From: Tipula vernalis | Taxonomy: Eukaryota > Arthropoda > Insecta > Diptera > Tipulidae | NCBI GenBank assembly: GCA_958295665.1 | Contig: OY282559.1 | Coordinates: 266,328,057-266,392,056 of the forward strand | DNA: 64,000 bases | Direction of reading: 5' to 3' | Shown here: piece by piece, positions 1 to 11,869 of the stretch | Layout of the letters: each line of letters opens with the position of its first letter | Numbering within the stretch: position 1 is the first letter of the stretch | Made by a program: the position numbers and the translations under genes | The notes under the pieces: generated by a model | Told to the model about the DNA's origin: nothing | What the model saw: the letters and a program-made list of their open reading frames with translations, nothing else | Database searches by the model: none

Positions 1-1163
1 AAGTAAAAAAAAACCGCGGTTCTTCGTGAAGCCCTTAATTCGACTTTGTCAGCTGTTAAAATTATAACTAAAACTGGGGTGAACACGGCCAAAAGTTCTT
101 ATTAGATTTCTAATTATCTCCAGCGTCAAACCTTCGATTTTTCTATGTTTTCCTAATAAACCACATACATTCATTATGTGAACTTAAATTCAAGTTACCA
201 ACTTAAAAATTAGCCCTAAGAAACGTTGGGAAACTCCCATATAAATTAATCAGCCCTGAAAAGTTGTATATTTTTTTAAATAACTAACCGACCACCTGCC
301 ACAACTGATTAATATTTCATATTTAGATTCCGCATTTTACCTTGATTCCCTTCTAATTATTATATTAATTATTTACGGTTATTCAGCACCTGCTATGTTG
401 ATAATCGATAAACAAATTATGAAAAATATGAATTTATATACTTTATAACAATACTCTATTACAATACTATTATTATCTAGCCGATTTTCCGGTAAAAAAA
501 TTGTTCCAAATTATACTCGACAATTATTTACGTTGTTACACTTTCATAATTTTCATGAATGAAACATATTTTGTCGTCTTTAAGATACTCACGCATACGG
601 TTATTACGCTTCAAGTTGGTTGGTTGACTACCTGCCACATAAAAGATGTACATAACATTTCTATTTTTGAAGCAAAATCTATTTTTATTAAAATAATCTT
701 CCTTACCACCGCCTGCCACTGACAATAATTTTGTCCTAAACCTATAATAACTATGGATACTTTTACGGGGTAGTATTGCTGTTATTGAAGTCATAATAAC
801 AAAAAAAAATTAAAAAAGGAAATTTCCATTTAAAGCAACTATCATCATAATCATTAAAATCTATTTCCATCTAAATCTGTATGGGGTTGTAGGAAATTCA
901 GTCATTACATTTCACCAACACACAGATACAAGCAATAGAAACAATGGAATATGTATGATGAAATTTTCTTAAGTGTCCTTTTCCGTATTTTTTTTTTCAC
1001 TAGAAGGAACAGGATAAAATCTTTGCTATTGCTGTAAGCATTTCTTATAATGTTAAATGACTGGTACTTGGACATTATTATTATTTCTGATATAATACAA
1101 TCCACCTCAATCATTTTAATCCTAGATAAATATCCGGAAATCATCATGTTTATATTTTATATG
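1..1163. other. AT-rich stretch, no gene recognised
   Basis: Both strands were read. Open frames are short, rich in Ile, Phe, Tyr and Asn, and resemble no protein family known to me. Nothing beyond AT-rich simple sequence is supported here. Confidence 0.6.
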
Positions 1164-1192
1164 GGTGTGTGTGTGTGTGTTTGTGTTTGTGT
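1164..1192. repeat. (GT)n microsatellite
   Basis: A run of GT dinucleotides (about 1165-1180) is followed by an imperfect TTGTGTTTGTGT tail. It is a dinucleotide microsatellite with no associated coding evidence. Confidence 0.9.
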
Positions 1193-1702
1193 AGGTGATA
1201 GTCATCCGGTGAGGAATAATTTTTGTATTGTTTGGAAGTTTTAACGTAAATATTTATTTTATGTACATAGTTGGATAATATTTTAAGCTTTGTTAAAAAT
1301 GCAGTTCTTATTAGATATCTAAAAATTATACTGTAACGTTTCTGTGTTAAGTATTTAAATAAATAGCAACCCCTTTCAGTCATCCATTAAAATTACTTCT
1401 TGTTTACGGTGGATATACATACAATGTACAGCTAAATTGTAGAATTTTTTCAAGGGGAGAAATATTTCTGAATATATGAACAGGTTTTTGTTGTGTATTA
1501 TGCTTCTGCGAGCAATTTAATAAGTGTACTGTACTCATATTGTGTTGTTTCCGGTCATTGAGACGTAAGGTGATTTTTTATAATGTTCTAGCACCAGTGT
1601 AGAAGACCATTCATTTTAACAAGTTTGGTCGTTAATTTGAATTATTTATTATAATTATTTATTATGGCTGAAATTTTAATTTGTTTTTTTTTCTAGTTTC
1701 AG

Positions 1703-1747
1703 GTTTAATTGGATATTTGCCGAGATTCCGCTTCTTTAATTTATTGG
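1703..1747 (+). other. Candidate 45-nt internal exon
   Basis: A polypyrimidine run ends in TTCTAGTTTCAG at 1702 and 45 nt later a consensus donor GTAAGT begins at 1748. The enclosed segment is open in one frame, reading LIGYLPRFRFFNLL. The splice sites look better than the surrounding AT-rich DNA would suggest, but there is no second exon, no recognised domain and no conservation evidence. It could be a microexon of a host gene with very large introns, or chance. Confidence 0.25.
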
Positions 1748-2117
1748 GTAAGTTATATTATGAGATACAAGAGCTAATTTGGCGGTTCTTGTAAATCTTT
1801 GTAGAGGGAATTAAAAAATATGGAAATGCATTTTGTGTGACTGTACTGTGAATTTTATAGCAAAAAGTTTCGATTTTTTAATTACCTCTAAAACTTCCGT
1901 AATGGAGAAAAAACAAAATTTTATTTTTATGTTGTAATATTTTTGTTAAATATCGATAACAGATTTTCGGCCCAAAATGATAAGACAAAAATCTTTACAA
2001 GCGGTTTGACGATGGCTTTTTAGCTGTTTTTTGTTAAATATTCAGTAGTTTTAGAGATACTGGCAAAAATTTTAAATTGACGATTTTTTGCACCTAAATG
2101 GCGAATTCACCGCTGCT
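1748..2117. other. No gene recognised
   Basis: AT-rich sequence between the candidate exon donor and the G-tract. No protein-like frame or repeat was seen. Confidence 0.5.
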
Positions 2118-2140
2118 GGGGGGGGGGGGGGGGGGTGGGG
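2118..2140. repeat. Homopolymeric G tract
   Basis: Eighteen consecutive G (2118-2135), then T and four more G. It is conspicuous in AT-rich DNA and could adopt G-quadruplex structure, but nothing around it suggests a function. Length may also be uncertain because of sequencing slippage. Confidence 0.9.
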
Positions 2141-2524
2141 CGAGGAGTTTAGATATTTTGGTTTAATTCTATGCCCAAAAATTACTTAAATCCAGAATTT
2201 CAGCTTAAAGCAACTTTTTCTTGTGGTTTGCCTTTTTTTCGACTATAAAGGAAAGGAAGGGAAGGAATAGAATGAAGGATTAAAATTTCGTTCGAATTAA
2301 AACATTTTTATTAAGGTTAAAATTGAAACATTCTTATTAAGCAACATTCGAGACTATTTGGCTTCCAACATATGAACGCGAAAGTTACTCTTCAATTATT
2401 CTGTTCTAAGTTTATCTCGAAAATCGTCAACAAGAGTCCCATAACCCAGAAAAATTGAGTTGATTGTTGGTGTACCCAAAACATTACTTAAAGTAGAAGA
2501 TATGTAAGGAGTAGTTCGCAATAT

Positions 2525-2885
2525 GGTGATGGTGATGGTGGTGGTGATGGTGATGGTGATGGTGATGGTGATGGTGATGGTGATGGTGATGGTGATGGTG
2601 ATGGTGATGGTGATGGTGATGGTGATGTTGATGGTGATGGTGATGGTGATGGGATGGTGATGGTGATGGTGATGGTGATGGTGATGGTGATGGTGATGGT
2701 GATGGTGATGGTGATGGTGATGGTGATGGTGATGGTGATGGTGATGGTGATGGTGATGGTGATGGTGATGGTGATGGTGATGGTGATGGTGATGGTGATG
2801 GTGATGGTGATGGTGATGGTGATGGTGATGGTGATGGTGATGGTGATGGTGGTATGATGGTATGTTGGTATGTTGGTATGATGGT
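2525..2885. repeat. TGGTGA hexanucleotide array with compound tail
   Basis: About 330 bp of nearly perfect TGATGG/TGGTGA hexamers, with rare variants such as TGTTGATGG near 2627 and GATGGGATGG near 2650. The array passes at 2850 into a looser GGTATGATGGTATGTTGG tail. All long frames over it (Met-Val, His, Ser-Pro or Ile-Thr repeats) are translations of the repeat and not proteins. The same hexamer plus the same tail recurs at 47.35-47.7 kb. Confidence 0.95.
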
Positions 2886-2954
2886 AAGATGATATGGTGG
2901 AATCAACAACAAATGCATTGTTTGCATTAAAGAGAAGCAAACCCGCGCTTCATC

Positions 2955-3034
2955 CATCACCATGACCATGACCATCACCAACACCATCACCATTACCATT
3001 GCCATTACCATTACCATCACCATCACCATCACAA
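2955..3034. repeat. Inverted ATCACC/ACCATG array
   Basis: Only about 70 bp after the TGGTGA array, the complementary motif (ACCATG, ACCATC, ACCATT) runs for about 80 bp in the opposite sense. The two arrays are inverted relative to each other, so a single strand could fold into a long hairpin with a loop of about 70 nt. Confidence 0.85.
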
Positions 3035-5575
3035 ACGCATCAATATTTTTAATTAGCAAGATTCTGCATAATAACATAATGCTCTAGCAATGTGATTGCT
3101 TTATTTGATTTTACGTTTGTTTTTGACACGGTTAACCCAACCGTGTTTGATGTGAAAGATTTGCAGATATATACATAGTTGAAGAATTGAAGATCTAATT
3201 TGGCTTTTCATATTTTGGGGATCTGGTAGAGAGTGTAATCATGTTAGAAGACCAGATAATATATGCTATTACGAATGTACAATGGCGTCACTTGCATGCG
3301 GAAATGAGTCTTAAGGATGGTTCATTATGAACCACTGGTTCTACCTAGAGATTTGCCCAAACTCATCTTCGTAGGATTTGTCGAATATCTCTCTTAATTT
3401 GGCATTCAAAATTTCATGGCGTAGTAGCATGGTTCGAGTTTCGCCCTTTACAATAAATCTCGAACTGAGAATAGCTGATAATGTAATCGCTAAATTATAA
3501 AATTATTTTGATTCGGATGATTGGCCTCGACCGAACACGTCTGTGCTAGGAACTTGTGATATGTACTTACGTATGTAAACTTATGTATTTGTCAATAAGT
3601 TGAACAATAAGTTGAAATATTTGTTGTGACTGCTAAAATTGAAATCGCCCAGCTAAGCGTTCTTGGTAATATTCAAAACGTCTTTCTTCGTTGGATCTTG
3701 CGACAATATTTGTTGCACCTTTACCAAATGATATGGGTGACATTTATCAGCTTGTAATGTGCTCCAAATTCAAGTTGTTGGAATTGCTAATTTTTGCCCC
3801 AACGCACGATAAGGAAACGGAACTGAAAGGTATGTAATATGTAAGAGGTATGTTTTCGGGTTTTTTGCGGTTTATTCGAAAACTAAGCCAAACTGAGAAA
3901 AACTTTTCACAAATGTTGCCTCCAGAAATTTTTCGCTTTAAATTTGGAACACTCTTTATAAATAACTATTTGGTTCATCCGCTTCAATTATTTCTGTGTC
4001 GCGTTTTTATCGTTTGAAATTTTCATAGCCAACCATCCTAAATTAAATTATTTTTCATGACCTTGAAAAACGTATAAAGGTGAAGTTTTATTTTTCGATT
4101 ATAAGCTTATATTTAGTAAAGGTATCCATCCTATTTTACACAAAACGCCAACAACTTTTGTCAGAACGATTTTTTCTGTAATCTGTTTTCTCAATAATAC
4201 TTCACATTCTCCGATGTATTACGTACTTCAATTTAATAATACAAGAGAAGCGAAACCATAACTAATAACTCTATTGAATTTAAGATAATAGCTTTTCCCA
4301 TGGCTGGTAGGAAAAGTCTGGGCCAGAGGACGAAGTTACTAAAAGTGATTGTTTGTAAATTGCTTGTAACACTCTTTTTTCGCCAACGCCGTATTTCAAC
4401 TTTTGTTAATTTTATTCATTCGTTTGCTGTACTTTAATGTAAAAACTATCCCAGACATTGTAGAAAAATATCATTTTATAGCCAGAATCTATTAAATTTT
4501 AGCATAAAATTGCTTTCATCGTTAAACTTCATTGTTTTTCCAGTATCATCTTTCGAGCAGAACGAAAACAAAAACCATTTGAAAAACAACAACAGACACC
4601 AGAAAATGTATGCAAGCACAACATTAATCGAAATTTACAAAGTATGTTTGTTCATACATATAAACAAATTCATAACTGTTTATTTTCTCCGTATAATAAT
4701 AAAATAAATATTTTAATTATGTGTACTTGAAAAACATAAGCATACCTTTAACTTAATTTACAATATTTTTTTATGTAACAACATAAATCTTGTTATTTAT
4801 TATACATAAAAAATTTACGACTAGAAATACGAGTTACTGATGAGAAAATATTTAATTTGTGTACTACACCAAAAACAACAACGGCAAATTGAAATCTCTG
4901 ATTGAATTCATCTCATTAAACATTCTAATTAAATTCAATCAATTTACTCAATCTAAAATAGTTTACGTACTTACTTATCAAAAAATTAAATCCATTTAAT
5001 TAATTAAAACAATCATTTCTATTCTATTAAACATTTTTTTGCTATACAGTTAAGACGACGACGTGCACGCGAGTAATTAGAAAATTTGAATAACATTATT
5101 GCGCAAAATATGTAAACGTTTTGTGCTCGCTCATCGACGAGACATTTTAACAGAAAAATTTATCAGTTGACATATTTTGTTGCTATTTATAATATATTGA
5201 TGCTAATTGATCTAGTAATTAGCATTACAAATTTTCTATTACTAATCAGGTTCATTTGATTGCGCAAATTTTTAATACTGCAGGGATTTTAGTACGAGTT
5301 TTGCATGGGGAAAATCAATTGGGATGGAAAATTGTTTATAAAGCCTATTACCATAACAGCAACAATCAATAATCTAATTTATTAAAGTTTTTTTTAGTAT
5401 ACCGTTTTTTTATGGGGGGCCCAGGGGGAAATTAATAATTTTTGATTATTATTATTGTATTAAGTATTTATTGTTTTGCTTATGATTATGGTTGGTTCGT
5501 TTTAAAATTAATTGGCCGCAGAATAGTAATGATCGAAGAAGATAAATTCAAACACAAATCTCTTGACCCCAAACT
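3035..5575. other. Long gene-free AT-rich region
   Basis: No frame on either strand resembles a protein. It holds scattered A/T runs only. A GGGGGGCCCAGGGGG stretch near 5416-5430 is the only compositional break. Confidence 0.6.
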
Positions 5576-5579
5576 TTAA

Positions 5580-6060
5580 TTCTAGACCCCTGTACTTCCC
5601 AGGTTTTCACTTCGTAGGTAAAAAGTATTTGTTAATTTCTTCAGATAAAATTCCGCTTTCTCCTCTTACACGTCGATTCCATTGTTATGGCGGTTTTTAC
5701 AGAATTTTGCAGAGAAGACTTTGGAATTCTGTTTTTGAACTCGTTAGCCGCAAACTCTGAAGCAATCAGATTTCGGAAAAAACTGTTTTCTCCGGATCTT
5801 CGCTTGCTTGTGTGGATTACTCAGGTCCTATAATCCGTAAGCGCTAAGTGCAGCTGCATTAAAACGATTTAAAATAACGAAAGAGGGCATCTTCGTAGTT
5901 TTCCAGTAACCACTGCAGCCTCTATTAATTTGGTCAAACTTGTCTACTCCGCCAGTAGTACTATTGTCATCTTGCAATATTCCTTGGTTTGTTTTATTTG
6001 CTTCGTCTATACTTCTGTGCTGTAAAAATACATTTTTTGCACAACTGACCAATTGCAAAT
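5580..6060 (-). pseudogene. piggyBac-like transposase, C-terminal relic
   Basis: The minus-strand frame 6058-5828 reads STTGGVDKFDQINRG and then WKTTKMPSFVILNRFNAAALSAYG. This is the end of a piggyBac DDE domain: the GGVD segment carries the third catalytic Asp, followed by the basic-Trp/Phe helix and the N-A-A-x-x-A-Y block. Further along the same strand (5760-5580) a degenerate, Lys/Arg-rich tail is where the family's Cys-rich C-terminal domain would lie. The first two catalytic segments are missing, so this is a dead fragment. It is of a different subfamily from the piggyBac loci at 27.7-30.5 kb and 53.8 kb. The DNA between here and the next relic (6240-6560) holds nothing recognised. Confidence 0.7.
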
Positions 6061-6559
6061 ATCGGAAGATATTAGTAGTTCTGGTTTGCAGATTACTGTA
6101 GTGTTGCTTCTTTTCAATTCTAAATCCAATGATCCGCAGATATATTTGTGATAATCTGATTCATTCTCACTCTGGCCTGCAAAATACTTTTCTTTATTGT
6201 GTATAAATTGTTTTTGTGTCGACAATCCAAAATACCTTTATTCCGTATTTTTTATTGACAACTGAGTAGCATACAAGATTAATCCAATTACATGCTGCCA
6301 CATTTAAAATAGGAAAAACATGTGGTAAGAGTAGCAAACAAATACACAAATGATTAAGTATTCAAATTCAAATTTTACAATAGAATAGGAATATTATTAA
6401 TGAAGAAAACTGATTTACACCTTTTCCGAAACACTGCTAGAGATACATATGTTAAATAAGTCGAATTTTGAAAAGTACATCATATCGTTGTATTCAAATC
6501 GATTAATAACTGAAGAAAGGCCTCAAAGATTTGTTCTAGAAGACGATGGCTGAAACAAT

Positions 6560-7330
6560 TGCATGAGACGAGTCCTGTAAGTCAGGGGATAGAAGTTAAT
6601 TTTTAGAATCCCTCTATTCTCTAGTGTGACCAAGTTAAATTTATCAAACCGAGTTTCATAAGCTAAACACCCTAGTTAATCTTCTCTGAACACTTTCGAA
6701 TCTATTGCTATATTCTGAATAGAAGGGATTCAATACTATTAAATTAGTTCGAATCAGGATAAACAATAATAGTAAGAATGTTGACAGGTTTTTAAAGTCT
6801 TTACCATGTCTGTCTTTGAATGTAACAGCACACCTAAACCCCTTAATAGTATCCACTTTAATTAATGTTGGCATTCCAATATTATAGCAGAACTCAATTT
6901 GATTCATTTTTATAGAAAAGTTGTAGAGGCGTATTTGTTAACGTTTAGAGGTAATTTGTTATCAACGCTGTCTCCACTCTTGTGAATGGGCACCAACAAT
7001 GATGCTTTCTATATAAATGGAAATTTGGAATAACTAATTGACAGGTTGAAAACAAGAACATCCTTCAAACATTTTAAAAATAACGATTCTAATATTTCAA
7101 GTACTTCACTTCCTAGAATCATACGTTTATTTTCTATTGAGGTAAGACAAAAAAATGTATGGGAGGTTGAATCTTGTTCATAAACTGATTTGAAATCATC
7201 TACGAAAATCTCATAATTTTCGGATGACTTACTTTGCAGAAACATTTTGCTAAAAGGATGAAGTGACCTTTGATAGTTCCAACATAATTTAGCGTAATTT
7301 TTTATGTCACTCTCGAAATGTGCAACATGA
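6560..7330 (-). pseudogene. APE-type LINE reverse transcriptase relic
   Basis: Minus-strand frames retain two ends of a LINE ORF2. Around 7330-7010, ESDIKNYAKLCWNY and EIFVDDFKSVYEQD match the linker and start of the RT domain. Around 6850-6660, NPFYSEYSNRFESVQRRLTR matches the C-terminal segment after RT. The same block appears in the LINE at 23.1 kb as NPFYDCNRIRIESIQRRFMR. The central RT with its YADD box is absent, so this is an internally deleted, dead copy. It abuts the end of the BEL/Pao relic. Confidence 0.7.
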
Positions 7331-7389
7331 AGGTTCCAGCATTTTATAATCGACTACTGGAGTTAATCTTTGGTAGTAAGTAAATATTA

Positions 7390-7912
7390 TTAATTGATCG
7401 CTTGTATCTGCAAAAAATGTGCGGGTGTCAGAGGATCTTCGGAATCATCTTCTTTATTTAGTGCTCTCGAATTTAGCACTGCTTCTATTTGTTTAATCAA
7501 GGTAAGTAGTTCTTCATAATTGAGGATGATGTCTCCAATGATTCGTGTCTGATATCCGTTGATGTTTCTGGAATTCTTCTGTTGAAGAATAAGGGCCCAC
7601 ATAATCTACTCGACTTCGTATCAATGGCCTCACTAGTGATACCCTCGAGGTATGTAGTTGTCCCAATAATTGGGCTTATTCTTTTAGCTTTTGCCGATGA
7701 CACTTCGAACATTTGTATATGACCTCCTTCACCAATGCTCTTGCTCTAAGTATTTTAAATTTTTGCCTTATGTTAGTCAATAATTGGAATAGTCCAGCAA
7801 GTAGAAGCTTAATGTGGAGGTAGGTAACCATTTTCTTGATTCTCGGGTGGTCTCCCGGCAAAATAATGAGATGGTTGGTGTCATATTGGATCGGTGCATT
7901 AGTCAGTCGCAC
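7390..7912 (-). pseudogene. BEL/Pao integrase relic
   Basis: The frame 7912-7676 begins with LTNAPIQYDTNHLIILPGDH and continues to KEVIYKCSKCHRQ, the Zn-binding head of a Pao integrase with its C-x2-C. The frame 7602-7390 holds NYEELLTLIKQIEAVLNSRA and DPLTPAHFL, the C-terminal signature of the same integrase family. The catalytic core between them is degenerate. Known role of the family: insertion of the cDNA copy into the genome. This copy cannot be functional. Confidence 0.8.
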
Positions 7913-8078
7913 ACTAGCTCTTAATAGCCCATTGCTATCTATAAATGGAAAACAATTTAGTAATTTGTTGGATATGGATACACTTGTTAAGTAGGTCTAT
8001 CTCTGGTCTAAACCGTTGAGGTTGGATTAATGACAATAATTTTCTCTCAGCCCACAGTATTTCATCAACTGAAATCGT

Positions 8079-8297
8079 TCAAGTTTCGGTTCGGTTAATA
8101 CTTTTGATTATAAAGGGCCGCACCACTCGCAATATAATTAAATATTTGAATATTATGCTTACCATTAGCTCTGAGGCATTACACATCATGGAAACTGCAT
8201 TTTCTAAACCCTCATCTTCAGGTGATTTGGGTTCGTCAACCTCTGCTTTCAAATAAATTGGATCATACTGCAAAATTGGTAGACCTCTCCACTGCAA
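8079..8297 (-). pseudogene. BEL/Pao RNase H-integrase linker relic
   Basis: The frame begins MQWRGLPILQYDPIYLKAEV and later has IIFKYLIILRVVRPFIIKSI. These correspond to the W-W-x-G-P-x-F/L stretch and the L-I-R-V-x-A helix that sit between RNase H and integrase in Pao elements. Assignment rests on position between protease and integrase pieces and on pattern memory of the family. Confidence 0.55.
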
Positions 8298-8599
8298 ATA
8301 GTAGTCTTTTTACTCTTCTGGCAATGCATCTGGAAGCGCAATCGACGGGATTTTTTTTGGAGTTTACATGATGCCATTGGTTACGACATGGCAGTGAAAA
8401 ATAGACTGGTTCAGATGTCGACCAAAATTTCTTCTGTACTGAGCCTTCTTAGTATATTAATGTCTTCAAGTATTTTGAGGTTAGTATACTGCAAATATAG
8501 CGGCTGATTGTTTGATCATTTCTAGTGTTTATATTATTATAGGTGATAATAGAATTTTTCTCCTCGGTAGTGTAAACTGGTTGGTTGACAGGCGACTTC

Positions 8600-9480
8600 C
8601 TCAATCTAGTGAAATCTTCTCAGAAGGCGGTCGATATTGACTTCTTCCTCTGTTGTAAGCCAAACCTGTCTTGTCGGCTCATCAATTTGGGTTGGATTGC
8701 ACAAGCCTCCTGTTATCCATCCTAACTGGGTATTTAATGCAACCATGTTGGTTCCTTCGTAGATTAATTTTCCTTCTATAATTGTCTTGAGAAATAAATC
8801 GCAGCCCAGCAGTATGTCTATTGATCCAGGTTGGTTGAAAGTAGGATCGGCTAGCGGATGGGCGTATCCATTTCAAAACTTTCGATAGTAGATTGGATGT
8901 AATGTTTGGCACAAACAAGGCAGTCACGTCTATTTGATCTCGCAAAGTGTAATCGGTTGACACACAACGATCGAGTGGATACGGAATCGAGTAATGCCAG
9001 GTGTTAAAACCACTTCGAATTTGCAGCGTCATGGTCGATAATATGGCGTTTTACCAGAACCAACGTGCTTTTACATTTAAACACTGTATGGGAATCAGCT
9101 AAACAATTGAAACATCTGGATTTGACTTTTAGGAATACCCTACGTCGTGCGATTGTTACACCAATGAATTTCGAACATTAATAAAACCGACGAGTTTCCC
9201 CTGCAGAAAGTGAACGAGAAGCCGCGATTGATTTTTTTTTTGTCATTTGTTGGTGGTTTGCTCCGCGCAGTATGATCAATTAAGGCACTCATTATTTTCA
9301 ACATAAAATCTAGGAGATCTTGAACTGTCGAAAAATCGATCTAAGCCATTTTGTATTTCCAAACTCGTCTGGTTTCTTCATCTAACTTCTCCAGTACGAT
9401 GAAAATTAGCCAAGAATCTCAAGATTCTGCATCTTTCAGCGATGTTTTGAGTCCTCGAATACTTCATCTAAATCGTCGTT
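8600..9480 (-). pseudogene. BEL/Pao gag C-terminus and protease relic
   Basis: Near 9440-9300 the minus strand reads EKLDEETRRVWKYKM and later FSTVQDLLDFML, matching the DUF1759-type gag end. From 9032, QIDVTALFVPNITSNLL is the protease-associated segment. In a second frame, GSIDILLGCDLFLKTIIEGK and ALNTQLGWITGGL follow, the usual I-D-x-x-L-G-x-D block and G-W-I-x-x-G block. A frame change separates them near 8850, so the gene is broken. Confidence 0.75.
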
Positions 9481-9709
9481 TATTTAAGTTATATTAGAAA
9501 CGGTACCATTGTGTAGTTTTGGTTGGTCCAACAAGGATTTAATATATGAATCGACAATTGGTTGCGTCTCCAATTGGCACTCTCAAGTGCCTGATCAAAT
9601 CATATGTACTTCCCTTACTTCAGGTATTTAAATTTCTGCCACTCTTGCAAATTACCGTCAAATGTAGACATAGTGATGGTAATTTAAAGTCGTCCAATTT
9701 TGGACCCGT

Positions 9710-10520
9710 ATTAATGGATTTTGATGGATGGCCTCGCGATAGAAACTTTGTTGTTTGGAGGAAAATATTTATTGGGCCATTTTCGGACATCTTCAACATT
9801 TGAGAACCGCTGGTCTGTGAAAAACTGCATCGATCTAAACAAACAGTAGTTAGAAGGAGCGAAATCAGGAGAATACGCCGCATGCAGGATAACTTTCCAG
9901 CCCAAGTTGATCTCTGAGTGTGAAGATCACTTCCCAGATTGCTTTTGCTGTGTGTGGGTTGGCGTTGTCATGAAGCAACACGGCAGATTGCGTTCCTTGG
10001 CCAATTTGTTCAGTTGAGCTTGATAACGTTCAGCCGTGACAGTTTGACCTGGTTCAAGAAATTCGTAGTAGATGATTCCTTTCCAATCCCACCAGACACA
10101 TAATAAAACTTTCTTAGCATGTATATTAGGCTTTGTAACGGATGGAGATGACTAGCCTGGATCAACCCATGTTTTCTTTGTTTAGGACTATCGTATATGA
10201 TCCAGTTTTCATCTCCGATAATGAATTTGTGCAAAATTTTTTTTTTGTTGCGAGAAAGAAAATTCAAGCAAATGTCAACTCTGCGATTTCATTCTCTTTG
10301 GTTAGCTCATGTGGAACCCATTTTTTTCTTATGGATCTTTCACTTTATCTTGTTGAGTTTAACATGGGTTTTCATCAAGTAAACTTGAAGTCCTTTATCT
10401 TCAAACTGTTTTTCGGACCTGGACTTGAACTGAAACTTCCTAAACCACTTTCTAACAGTTGAAGCATCAACAGAATAATCTGCCCAAGTCGAATTAATCA
10501 TTTCCGTAGAATTTTTTGTT
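9710..10520 (-). pseudogene. mariner-family transposase relic
   Basis: Minus-strand frames give, in order, KKILHKFIIGDENWIIYDSP (first catalytic Asp in GDE), a PGQP-like stretch around 10150, [12 protein letters not shown] near 9980 (second Asp) and ILHAAYSPDFAPSNYCLFRS near 9890 (third Asp in YSPD, D,D34D spacing type). The N-terminal helix-turn-helix side reaches about 10500. At least three frame changes and stops separate the blocks. All three Asp residues can still be read. Terminal inverted repeats were not located with confidence. Family role: cut-and-paste transposition at TA. Confidence 0.8.
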
Positions 10521-11865
10521 TAAGTATGCTTTTTATATCAAGCAACTTCAGTGCTATATTTACACTTACATACTTAATAAGCGACTGCACACCCTTCACA
10601 GTTAGATCCCCTACTATAATGAGTTACCAGCTTGTGAAAGATGATCCAGAAATAATTTATCATCTTCGCAGGAAATACCTCCATTAAAATAGACAGCAAA
10701 TAATTAACGTTAACCCTTTTTTAAGATTATTTTTTGCCCAGACCTCGTCTATGACATAGCATTTGTCCAAACTTAGTAATCTTACAGCGTGCAGATCTTT
10801 ATGAAAATCAATCGAATTGTTCAGCCAACAAACATGTTTAAATGCATCCAAGATATTATCTGTTCAAGGCGCTGCGGTGTCGAACGAAAATTATCGAGGC
10901 AAACCGATTGAGTTTTTCAAATCTTTCTAATGACTAAGTTCTTCATTTCAACTTAGCTTCGCTTCAAAACAGCTTTGTACTCGTACATTTCTTTCTATTA
11001 TACTAAGATAAGATTTTACATGAAAGGTGCCCTAAACACCTATGGTACACTGATTGTCTTAGTTGTGGCGTACAAATGGTTTTTCATTCTGCTTGTTTCA
11101 GTGTCAATATAAAAAAATTGCCTATATTCCACCACAATTAGTGGTGGAGTTGCCTTATTTGGAATCTGAATCTGTTTAACAATAGCCGAATTTCTTGACG
11201 TTTGATCAGATCCAGGTCGGCTCATGTCTCACGAAACGGCACCAAAATGCGTAAAATAAACAAATTTTAAATTTCAATTTTCTGTCTCGTTTCGTTTTGA
11301 ATCTGCCTCTACACACTCGTACTGCATTCATCTTATTCTTTGTCGCTTTACAAAATTATTTTTCAACTACTTTTTAATAGCTGAACTTATTTTTAGATAA
11401 CCATTTGTGATCGAAAATCAATGTTGGATCAAATGCTTTTGTTGTTTCACATATAAATTTTAATCTGATCCGGATCACACATTTCTTGACGCATAAAGAA
11501 ATGCAGCTAATATAACAAATGCGAATGGGCGATTGCTGGATTTGATATTTACCAACGAGTTAAATATGAATTCATTTAGCAATTAGCATGAAAAACTTTC
11601 AGGCAATAACAACAAGAATGTTGTTAAATTCTGTGATATCACCAAGCAGCAGCAACAATAGTCCCCCATTGAATGTGTGTGTTGTCTTAGTTAATTTAAA
11701 AAATTTAAAAACTATAACAGTTGTTTTAATATAATTCATCAAAATTAAATCAAAACTGTTTAAGATACGATTAAATTTGATCCAAAATACCTCTGGTACT
11801 TTGCTTTTAAACGCTACGAATTAAATGCTACCTTGCAATAAATTCACTCTTACTCAGAAATAGCC
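10521..11865. other. No gene recognised
   Basis: Short frames on both strands without recognisable domains. Some minus-strand phrases around 10.6-10.9 kb faintly recall reverse transcriptase, but not enough to call. Confidence 0.5.
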
Positions 11866-11869
11866 TATT

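Larger units (their letters stand above)
7390..9490 (-). mobile_element. BEL/Pao LTR retrotransposon relic, RT deleted
   Basis: On the minus strand the order is gag C-terminus (about 9480-9150), protease region (9032-8680), a short post-protease linker (LLRRFHxIEEV near 8600), then directly an RNase H-integrase linker (8297-8079) and integrase (7912-7390). The reverse transcriptase is missing between about 8580 and 8300. Every domain is broken by stops and frame changes. No LTRs were recognised. The domain order and signature phrases are those of BEL/Pao elements; the element is old and inactive. Confidence 0.8.

Noticed and set aside
2484..3077. Long minus-strand frames of poly-His, Ser-Pro and Ile-Thr repeats
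   Set aside because: They are plain translations of the TGGTGA hexamer array and appear in several frames on both strands.
10570..10930. Possible reverse transcriptase relic on the minus strand
   Set aside because: Only scattered words such as EDDKLFLDHL recall RT; too weak to annotate.
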